Shown in pieces: positions 1-5,123 of a stretch of 6,840 nucleotides of DNA. Each line of letters begins with the position of its first letter. Positions within the stretch are counted from its first letter, which is position 1. Origin of the DNA: Hyphomicrobiales bacterium (GTDB taxonomy: Bacteria; Pseudomonadota; Alphaproteobacteria; Rhizobiales; JAUVMS01); contig JAUVMS010000185.1 in the NCBI GenBank assembly GCA_030600135.1, positions 1 through 6,840 on the forward strand. Reading direction: 5' to 3'. The translations under genes were made by a program, and so were the position numbers. A model generated the notes under the pieces. That model saw nothing but the letters and a program-made list of their open reading frames with translations, was not told the origin of the DNA and did no database searches.

Positions 1-197
1 CATCTCTTTGTCAGAGGATGCGGACGGCCGCGGTTGGTCCCCTGTGCTCTGCCCGGGCTTGTTCAGGGTCGGCATCTTGGGCCCGACCGATCGTATGACC
101 GATCTCGTAGTGCTCTCGGGAGGACTGTTCGACGCCGGCCGCGATGGAGCGATCGACGGATGCGAGGACAGCGCCGAGACTGCGTGCGCGCGCTTGC
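1..197 (-). other. Unexplained coding-like segment beyond the rpiA break
   Basis: This stretch lies where the 3' half of rpiA should be, but none of the three minus-strand frames gives the expected RpiA C-terminal half (the usual FPLPVEV strand and TDNGN motif are absent). The frame that continues RpiA becomes an arginine-rich tail typical of out-of-frame GC-rich DNA and stops at 63-65. A neighbouring minus-strand frame stays open down to a TGA at 11-13, with mostly C or G at third positions and a balanced composition (for example GAVLASVDRSIAAGVEQ), so it could be the end of some other gene. The plus strand is also open through much of this region. I do not recognise a product in any frame. 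Possible origins are a deletion or recombination junction, frameshift decay, or a chimeric join at a contig end. Confidence 0.35.
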
Positions 198-584
198 CCC
201 GAGCGCGACGACCTTCTTACTGTCATCGGCGATCACCACCATGCGCTCCGACGCAGCGGCGACAATCTTTTCTCGCAGGAGCGCGCCGCCCCCGCCTTTG
301 ATGAGGCGCAGTTCGCTGTCAATTTCATCTGCGCCATCGATCGTCAGGTCGAGGAATGGGTCCTCGTCGAGCGTGACCAACGGAATATTCAGCGACTGAG
401 CTTGTTGCGCCGTCGCCTCCGAGGTCGCCACGCACTTGACCTCCAGGCCATCAGCCACTTTGGCGCCGAGCAGAGCAACGAATTTGCTCGCCGTGGAACC
501 CGTTCCCAAACCGAGCCGCATGCCCGATTGGACGAACTCGAGGGCCTTTTCGGCCGCCACCGATTTCAAAGCGTCTTGTTCCAT
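63..584 (-). CDS. rpiA: Ribose-5-phosphate isomerase A, C-terminal half lost or frameshifted
   Basis: RpiA interconverts ribose 5-phosphate and ribulose 5-phosphate in the cytoplasmic non-oxidative pentose phosphate pathway. From the ATG at 584 the protein begins MEQDALKSVAAEKALEFV and carries the family signatures in order: the GTGSTA phosphate-binding loop (residues 27-32), DGADE (83-87), KGGGGAL (96-102) and REK (104-106). These supply counterparts of E. coli Asp81, Asp84, Lys94 and Glu103, here D83, D86, K96 and E105. Similarity ends after ADDSKKVVALG, about residue 129 (position 198). The frame then runs into an unrelated arginine-rich tail to a stop at 63, giving 173 residues instead of the usual 220-235. 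An upstream in-frame ATG at 668 would add 28 residues unlike the family, so 584 is preferred. It lies 117 bases downstream of gabD on the same strand and may be co-transcribed. As read, the enzyme should not fold or function. Confidence 0.82.
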   Translation of the reverse strand: MEQDALKSVAAEKALEFVQSGMRLGLGTGSTASKFVALLGAKVADGLEVKCVATSEATAQQAQSLNIPLVTLDEDPFLDLTIDGADEIDSELRLIKGGGGALLREKIVAAASERMVVIADDSKKVVALGASARTQSRRCPRIRRSLHRGRRRTVLPRALRDRSYDRSGPRCRP

Positions 585-701
585 AATTTTTTCCGGTCGC
601 GCGAACAGTTCATTCGCTAGCCCAACAGCTGTTGCGCCTCGAGATCCCACCCGAGACGCACTTGGCAACGCTCGCCGCGCCAGAAATCCAACTTGCCAAA
701 G

Positions 702-2150
702 TCAGCTGTCGAGACCACCCATGAGCATGTACTTCATCTCGAGGAATTCCTCGATTCCATGGTGCGAGCCTTCGCGACCAAGCCCCGACTCCTTAACGCC
801 GCCGAACGGCGCCACTTCCGTCGAGATAATACCCTCGTTGATGCCGACAATCCCGTATTCAAGTGCCTCGCCAACACGCCAAACCCGTGCCAAATCCTTG
901 GAATAGAAATAGGCTGCCAACCCGAATTCGGTGTCGTTGGCGAGTTCGATCGCCTCGTCATCGGTCTTGAAACGGAAAAGCGGCGCCACGGGCCCGAATG
1001 TTTCTTCGTGGGTGACCTTCATTTCAGTCGTCACATTCGCCAGAACCGTCGGCTCGAAGAAACTGCCGCCACGCTCGTGGCGTTGACCGCCGGTCAACAC
1101 GCGGGCTCCTTTGGCCTTGGCATCGTCGATATGCTCTTCGACTTTTTCAACTGCCGCCATATTGATGAGCGGACCCTGCGTCACGCCCTCTTCGGTACCG
1201 TCGCCAACCTTGAGCTTTTCAACCTCAACGGCGAGCTTCTCGGCGAACTCGTCATAAACCCCGTCTTGCACCAAAAGCCTGTTCGCACACACGCACGTCT
1301 GACCGGCATTTCGGTATTTTGACGCCATGGCGCCTTGCACCGCCTTATCGAGATCGGCATCGTCGAATACGATGAAGGGCGCATTGCCACCGAGTTCCAT
1401 ACCAGCCTTTTTGACCGTCTCGGCACATTGCTTGAGAAGGATCTTGCCCACTTCGGTTGAGCCCGTGAACGTGACCATCTTGACGATCGGGTTCGACGTC
1501 AATTCGCCGCCCACCGCGCCGGATTTGCCGGTGACGACGTTGAACACACCCTTCGGAATACCTGCCTGATGTCCGAGCTCCGCGAGGGCCAGCGCCGTCA
1601 GCGGTGTATCGGATGCGGGCTTGCATACCATCGTGCAGCCGACTGCCAACGCCGGTGCGGCCTTGCGCGTGATCATCGCCATCGGGAAGTTCCAAGGCGT
1701 GATCGCCGCGACCACCCCGACCGGCTGGCGGATCACCACGATACGACTGTCCGACTTGTGTGTCGGAATGGTCTCGCCATAAACCCGCTTGGCCTCTTCG
1801 GCGAAATATTCAACAAACGAGGCTGCATAGACGACTTCGCCGCGTGCCTCGGCCAAAGGCTTGCCTTGCTCAGCCGTCATCAACTTCGCGAGTTCATCGG
1901 CATTCTCGATTTGTAGCTCGAACCAGCGACGTAAGATCGCAGAACGCTCTTTCGCCAGCATTTTCGACCACGTCTTGAATGCCGCGTCGGCAGCTTCGAT
2001 CGCCGCCCTGGTCCCGTCTGCGCCTAGGCTCGGGACCTTGGCAATTTCCTCTCCACTGGCCGGGTTCAGCACCGCCAACGACGGCTCGCCAACCCAATCA
2101 CCATTAACATAGCATTGCTCTTTCAAGAGACTAGGTACGCGCTGGTCCAT
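702..2150 (-). CDS. gabD: Succinate-semialdehyde dehydrogenase, GabD type
   Basis: This is a 482-residue aldehyde dehydrogenase, the same length as E. coli GabD and very similar along its whole length. GabD oxidises succinate semialdehyde to succinate, normally with NADP+, as the last step of GABA breakdown feeding the TCA cycle in the cytoplasm. Visible motifs are TPWNFP (151-156, with oxyanion Asn154), the cofactor-site Lys177 in CKPAS, FTGSTEVG (228-235), general base Glu252 in ELGG, nucleophile Cys286 in GQTCVCAN, EETFGP (382-387), and the C-terminal APFGGVKESGLGREG block. A second cysteine, Cys288, matches the CxC pair that forms a redox-switch disulfide in human SSADH. The start is well supported: AAGGAGG (complement of 2160-2166) lies 9 bases before ATG. 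No gabT or GABA permease is present nearby, so the substrate source is not shown; glutarate semialdehyde dehydrogenase is a less likely alternative. Confidence 0.93.
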   Translation of the reverse strand: MDQRVPSLLKEQCYVNGDWVGEPSLAVLNPASGEEIAKVPSLGADGTRAAIEAADAAFKTWSKMLAKERSAILRRWFELQIENADELAKLMTAEQGKPLAEARGEVVYAASFVEYFAEEAKRVYGETIPTHKSDSRIVVIRQPVGVVAAITPWNFPMAMITRKAAPALAVGCTMVCKPASDTPLTALALAELGHQAGIPKGVFNVVTGKSGAVGGELTSNPIVKMVTFTGSTEVGKILLKQCAETVKKAGMELGGNAPFIVFDDADLDKAVQGAMASKYRNAGQTCVCANRLLVQDGVYDEFAEKLAVEVEKLKVGDGTEEGVTQGPLINMAAVEKVEEHIDDAKAKGARVLTGGQRHERGGSFFEPTVLANVTTEMKVTHEETFGPVAPLFRFKTDDEAIELANDTEFGLAAYFYSKDLARVWRVGEALEYGIVGINEGIISTEVAPFGGVKESGLGREGSHHGIEEFLEMKYMLMGGLDS

Positions 2151-2180
2151 CGATCGCAGCCTCCTTGTTTCCTCAATCCA

Positions 2181-2202
2181 GGAGCAATTGTTTGCTTGCT
2201 CC
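2181..2202. promoter_or_regulatory. Perfect inverted repeat upstream of gabD (possible operator)
   Basis: GGAGCAA (2181-2187) and TTGCTCC (2196-2202) are exact reverse complements separated by 8 bases. The element lies 31-52 bases before the gabD start, just outside its ribosome binding site. Its size and half-site spacing would suit a dimeric repressor, and as RNA it would form a 7-bp hairpin in the gabD leader. No T-tract follows in the minus direction, so it is not an obvious terminator. The repeat is seen directly; the operator role is inference. The rest of 2203-2383 shows only weaker repeats (for example ATCAT at 2305-2309 with ATGAT at 2319-2323) and no promoter that I can call with confidence. 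Confidence 0.4.
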
Positions 2203-2383
2203 CCATCTGGCTCTGTGTCTAGAGCATTACCTCACCGAGTGGCAAGGCGAATGAGCGTGGCAGGCACCGACCAACGGATTACCGACAACTTCGAGGCGCC
2301 TTTGATCATTTGCGTTGCATGATGTTGGGTGACATCGACGGTCAAACGCCTTAGGGTTTTGGCCAGCTTAGGGGATCTTAGAA

Positions 2384-3058
2384 ATGAAGAATGTGACCGT
2401 CGTCTTTGATTTGGACGGCACTCTGGTCGACACAGCACCCGATCTCCTTGCCGCGACCAACCACGTGCTCGCGAACGTTGATGCGCCACCTGTTGCCATG
2501 GAAGGGCTACGACCAACTATCAGCTTTGGCGCGCGTGCAATGATCGAACATGGTCTCGAACTCGCCGGTCAAAAACGAAGCGAAGCTGAGGTCGACGCAT
2601 TGCTCGACGCATTTCTCGAGCACTATGCGCAGAACATTGCGGTCTCGAGCAGGCCCTATCCCGGTGCTCAGATTGTACTCGAGAGCCTGATTGAGGTCGG
2701 TGCACGGCTTTCGATCTGCACCAACAAGCGCGAAGGCCTGTCCCGCAAACTGCTGACCGAACTCAAGCTCTTGGATCATTTCCACGCGATCGCCGGACGC
2801 GATACATTACCGGTCTGCAAGCCGGATCCCGGCCACCTCATCGGCGCTATAATCCTCGCCGACGGCAACCCCAACCGTGCCGTCATGATCGGCGATAGCG
2901 AAACCGATGTTCAAACCGCCAAGACGGCCGGCATCCCGGTTATTGCCGTCACCTTCGGCTATAGCGCGAGGCCCATTGCCGAATACGAGCCGGACGCCCT
3001 CGCCGATTCCTATGGTGAACTACATCAAGAGCTTAGCCGCATCGTTGCGACACTGTGA
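2384..3058 (+). CDS. gph: HAD-family phosphoglycolate phosphatase-like hydrolase
   Basis: A 224-residue HAD-superfamily phosphatase of the Gph/PGP subfamily, which hydrolyses 2-phosphoglycolate to glycolate (salvage of DNA-repair or oxygenase by-products) in the cytoplasm using Mg2+. Motif I is FDLDGTLVD (8-16), with nucleophile Asp9 and acid/base Asp11. Motif II is CTNK (112-115), motif III is the Lys146 of KPDP, and motif IV is GDSETD (170-175), with metal ligands Asp171 and Asp175. The helical cap lies between motifs I and II (about 17-90). Length is normal for the family. AGGGGA at 2370-2375 lies 8 bases before the ATG and supports this start. It is divergent from gabD. RpiA and Gph genes often lie close together in alphaproteobacteria, so the neighbourhood fits. 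HAD phosphatases are promiscuous, so the exact substrate is less certain than the fold and chemistry. Confidence 0.88.
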   Translation: MKNVTVVFDLDGTLVDTAPDLLAATNHVLANVDAPPVAMEGLRPTISFGARAMIEHGLELAGQKRSEAEVDALLDAFLEHYAQNIAVSSRPYPGAQIVLESLIEVGARLSICTNKREGLSRKLLTELKLLDHFHAIAGRDTLPVCKPDPGHLIGAIILADGNPNRAVMIGDSETDVQTAKTAGIPVIAVTFGYSARPIAEYEPDALADSYGELHQELSRIVATL

Positions 3059-3201
3059 CAACATTGCAACGTAGCCTGATCGATACTATCTCACGGTCGC
3101 ACGACGGGGCTTTTGCGCCATTTCGGCCAGTGCATCGACATATTTGCTGGATTTAGTGGGTGGTGATTTCACTGCTGGGGCAACCAGTGAGGACAAATGC
3201 T

Positions 3202-3477
3202 ATGACGATCAAATTCGTGCCGGTGATTGTCGCCGGAATGCTTGCGCTTGGCGCCAGCGCGGCCGAGGCGGCCAAGATGCCCAAGAATGCGGGCGACTGC
3301 GAGCTGCTCCTCGAAGAGGTTGAAATCTCAGTGGAAAACAAGAAACTCGCCGAGGCGGCGTCACAATCCGCCAACGATCTCTTGCTGGCACTCGACAAGC
3401 ACTGTGCGGAATCCGACTACAAGCAGGCCAAGTCCGCAGCCGAGCAAGTCGAAGCTCTTCTGAAGAAGTCAAACTGA
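3202..3477 (+). CDS. Small exported helical protein of unknown function
   Basis: The product is 91 residues and I do not recognise a family. The N-terminus is a clear Sec signal peptide: Lys4, a hydrophobic core (about 5-19), then ASAAEAA with likely cleavage after Ala23. The mature protein, about 68 residues, looks almost wholly alpha-helical, rich in Ala, Glu, Lys and Leu, with two cysteines (Cys33 and Cys68) spaced so that two helices could be pinned by a periplasmic disulfide. The start at 3202 is chosen because GAGGA (3189-3193) lies 8 bases upstream and the signal peptide then starts directly; an in-frame GTG at 3160 would add 14 residues before it and has no good ribosome binding site. 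It lies 143 bases after gph on the same strand. A periplasmic helical-hairpin protein is a reasonable structural guess, but the function is unknown. Confidence 0.72.
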   Translation: MTIKFVPVIVAGMLALGASAAEAAKMPKNAGDCELLLEEVEISVENKKLAEAASQSANDLLLALDKHCAESDYKQAKSAAEQVEALLKKSN

Positions 3478-3522
3478 CGCCATAACGTCATGTCGCGGCA
3501 TCGACTTGCCCGAACGCCGGCT

Positions 3523-3559
3523 GCGCGCGGTGGCCCTGTTGCGGTAAGGGCCGGCGCGC
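3523..3559. terminator. Strong GC-rich stem-loop after the small exported protein
   Basis: GGCCCT (3532-3537) pairs exactly with AGGGCC (3547-3552) across a 9-base loop. Outside it GCGCGC (3523-3528) pairs with GCGCGC (3554-3559), with a small internal bulge (GGT opposite G). It starts 46 bases past the stop of the exported protein and lies before the EamA gene, so it could end the upstream transcript or buffer the downstream one. There is no T-run on either side, so it is not a classical intrinsic terminator. Apart from this hairpin, and a weak TGACG/CGTCA pair at 3475-3490, I see nothing else in the 237-base spacer 3478-3714. Confidence 0.35.
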
Positions 3560-3714
3560 GCCATCGCGAACGCGCACCACCGTGATCCGCGCCCGGTACC
3601 CTTCAATCATGGCATACGCCCGCGTTTCTCGCCCCCAATGACAAGAATCGGGTCGCAAGGCACGTGCTCCATCACTACGTTCTCGCTCCGGAGTTGGTGA
3701 AACGGGAGCACGCC

Positions 3715-4668
3715 ATGGCGGCGCAAAATCTCAAAATGGGCACCACCGAGTGGGTCTTGCTGCTCACGCTATCCGTCCTTTGGGGCGGAGCGTTTGTCTT
3801 TACCGAGATCGCCCTGGAGCAGTTACCGCCCTTGACCATCGTGCTCGCGCGCGTCGGCATCGGCGCTTTGGCACTGGCCGGCCTCTTGCAGCTTCTGCGA
3901 AAGCCCCTGCCAACTTCGCTAGCCACCTGGCGCAAACTCTACTGCCTTGCCTTTCTCAACAATGTCGTCCCGTTCTCACTAATCGTCTGGGGCCAAAGCT
4001 CGATCTCGGCCGGTCTCGCCTCGATCCTGAACGCAACGACCCCACTCTTTGCCGTGATTTTCGCTCACGTTTTGACGCGTGACGAGCGCCTGCAACCAAA
4101 CAAAGTGCTTGGAGTCGTTGTCGGCGTCATTGGCGTGGGCGTTCTCGTCGGCCCCGACGCCCTCGCCGACCGCTCTCGAGGATTGCTTGGACAGCTCGCC
4201 GTATTGGCCGCTGCCGTGTCCTATGGGCTTTCTGCGGTCTACGCACGGCGCCTCGCGGGCGTGCCTCCGCTTTCAATCGCCACCGGTCAACTCATTGCCT
4301 CGACCACCATGATGGTGCCGTTGGCCATCCTGATCGATCGCCCCTGGCAGCTCACCGCGCCAAGTGCCGAAGTGTGGTGGGCGCTGGTGGGTTTGGCGGT
4401 GCTCAGCACGGCGCTCGCCTACATCCTCTATTTTCAGATCATCGCCCGCGCCGGCGGCACCAATGGCGCCCTGGTGACGCTCCTCATTCCGATCAGCGCC
4501 ATGTGCCTGGGCGCGCTCATGCTGGGTGAGACCGTCACCATGGCAGAGTTGATCGGCGCATCCATCATTGGCATTGCGCTGCTGGCAATCGACGGCCGCC
4601 TGCCACAACTCATCCGTGACATGCTAGGGGCCCGTCGCCTGCGAAACTCCACACCGGACGTGCGTTAG
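3715..4668 (+). CDS. EamA/DMT-family inner-membrane transporter
   Basis: This is a 317-residue drug/metabolite transporter superfamily protein with the usual two EamA repeats of five helices each. Hydrophobic segments lie near residues 13-32, 38-62, 75-93, 98-118, 128-146, 157-177, 183-207, 219-239, 250-271 and 277-295. Typical family features are WGGAF in helix 1, NATTPLFA in helix 4, the YARRL loop after helix 6 and the LGE at the end of helix 9 (270-272). A short basic, probably cytoplasmic tail ends the protein. Members export amino acids, nucleosides or other small metabolites (RhtA, YdcZ, RarD and similar); the substrate cannot be read from the sequence. The ATG at 3715 is preferred because GGGAG (3704-3708) lies 6 bases upstream and it leads straight into helix 1; a GTG at 3664 in the same frame would add 17 polar residues. 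No dedicated regulator lies next to it. Confidence 0.9.
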   Translation: MAAQNLKMGTTEWVLLLTLSVLWGGAFVFTEIALEQLPPLTIVLARVGIGALALAGLLQLLRKPLPTSLATWRKLYCLAFLNNVVPFSLIVWGQSSISAGLASILNATTPLFAVIFAHVLTRDERLQPNKVLGVVVGVIGVGVLVGPDALADRSRGLLGQLAVLAAAVSYGLSAVYARRLAGVPPLSIATGQLIASTTMMVPLAILIDRPWQLTAPSAEVWWALVGLAVLSTALAYILYFQIIARAGGTNGALVTLLIPISAMCLGALMLGETVTMAELIGASIIGIALLAIDGRLPQLIRDMLGARRLRNSTPDVR

Positions 4669-4682
4669 AGCATGCTTTTGAG

Positions 4683-4705
4683 CAGCGGCGCCTTGCGCCC
4701 CGCTG
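4683..4705. terminator. Hairpin between convergent genes (possible bidirectional terminator)
   Basis: CAGC (4683-4686) and GGCGC (4687-4691) pair with GCGCC (4695-4699) and GCTG (4702-4705), with a CTT loop and a two-base bulge. The hairpin begins 14 bases after the EamA stop and ends 30 bases from the stop of the opposing small gene, the expected place for a shared terminator. There is only a weak pyrimidine stretch (TCCTT) on the plus side and no real T-run, so the call is tentative. Confidence 0.35.
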
Positions 4706-4735
4706 TCCTTCGACCAAATCGCCACTTGAGGGAGT

Positions 4736-4900
4736 CTAGCCCTCGTCTTCCTCGTAGCACGGACCTGTCAGCGAACAATATCCCCAATGGGAAAGGCCCA
4801 CATAGCATGGGCCGGAACCGCCATTCGCATCGATCAGCTCGAACAGCTGATCAGCGGTGCCAACAACGTGTCTGTCGTTCCAGTACATATTGAAGGTCAT
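4736..4900 (-). CDS. Small 54-residue protein with two GPCY motifs
   Basis: A complete open frame on the minus strand, ATG at 4900 to TAG at 4736-4738, short enough to be missed by usual length cut-offs. The protein starts MTFNMYWNDRHVV, has an amphipathic stretch ADQLFELIDANGG (16-28), then two copies of GPCY (30-33 and 46-49) with a further Cys42 between them, and ends in an acidic tail EEDEG. The three cysteines with aromatic and Gly neighbours could bind a metal or be redox-active. There is no signal peptide or membrane helix, so it should be cytoplasmic. A purine-rich CGGGGGC lies about 8 bases upstream and may serve as the ribosome binding site. It is convergent with the EamA gene and divergent from the cyclase gene. 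I do not recognise a family. The plus strand also has an open frame here (4787-5005), but it lacks a ribosome binding site. Confidence 0.5.
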   Translation of the reverse strand: MTFNMYWNDRHVVGTADQLFELIDANGGSGPCYVGLSHWGYCSLTGPCYEEDEG

Positions 4901-4924
4901 ATCGCTTGCCCCCGTTCAATCGTC

Positions 4925-4942
4925 GCGCAACATAAGTTGCGC
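4925..4942. promoter_or_regulatory. Perfect 7-bp hairpin in the divergent region (operator or leader hairpin)
   Basis: GCGCAAC (4925-4931) and GTTGCGC (4936-4942) are exact reverse complements around an ATAA loop. The element begins 25 bases upstream of the start of the small minus-strand gene and about 180 bases upstream of the cyclase start. It could be a repressor site overlapping the small gene's promoter or a hairpin in its leader RNA. The symmetry is seen directly; the role is inference. Confidence 0.4.
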
Positions 4943-5123
4943 CCCCAACAACCATTTGTATTGATCCGAACTAATCTTGGATTTTACTTCGAATCGTTCT
5001 TTTAAACGGTGTCACAAACGCAACTGTTGAGATTTTTGTTATGATTAGGACTGGCGCTGCGTCACGAGCCGAGGGTGATCGGCACAATTCGTAAGTGCAT
5101 ATGTTGATTGGAGAATTGTGAAA
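4943..5123. promoter_or_regulatory. AT-richer divergent upstream region of the cyclase gene
   Basis: This 181-base stretch is clearly richer in A and T than its surroundings, particularly 4950-5050, as expected for promoters of the divergent small gene and the cyclase gene. A TATGAT hexamer at 5039-5044 resembles a -10 box, but no good -35 box lies at the proper distance, so no promoter is assigned. GGAG at 5110-5113 is the likely ribosome binding site of the cyclase gene. I see no full CRP-type TGTGA-N6-TCACA site. Confidence 0.35.

Noticed and set aside
662..699. Inverted repeat TTGGCAA/TTGCCAA between gabD and rpiA as a terminator
   Set aside because: The loop is 24 bases long and no T-run follows in the minus direction, so the pairing may be chance.
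693..1322. Long plus-strand open frame opposite gabD
   Set aside because: It is the antisense shadow of the strongly supported dehydrogenase gene, as commonly happens in GC-rich coding DNA.
3043..3071. CGTTGC/GCAACG pairing around the gph stop codon as a terminator
   Set aside because: The stem is only 6 bp with a 17-base loop, overlaps the coding end and has no T-run.
3488..3610. Minus-strand 40-codon frame in the spacer before the EamA gene
   Set aside because: It has no ribosome binding site, is rich in Arg and Gln as expected of GC-rich non-coding DNA, and covers the stem-loop at 3523-3559.
4787..5005. Plus-strand open frame of 72 codons across the small-gene region
   Set aside because: It has no ribosome binding site before its ATG and overlaps the minus-strand frame, which has a purine-rich site and a more protein-like composition. 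It also runs into the AT-richer promoter region. Kept only as an alternative.
5023..5044. TTGAGA and TATGAT as a sigma-70 promoter for the cyclase gene
   Set aside because: The two hexamers are only about 7 bases apart rather than 16-18, so they cannot form a standard promoter.
5041..5094. Possible 17-residue leader peptide ahead of the cyclase gene
   Set aside because: No ribosome binding site and no regulatory codon run or following attenuator hairpin is visible.
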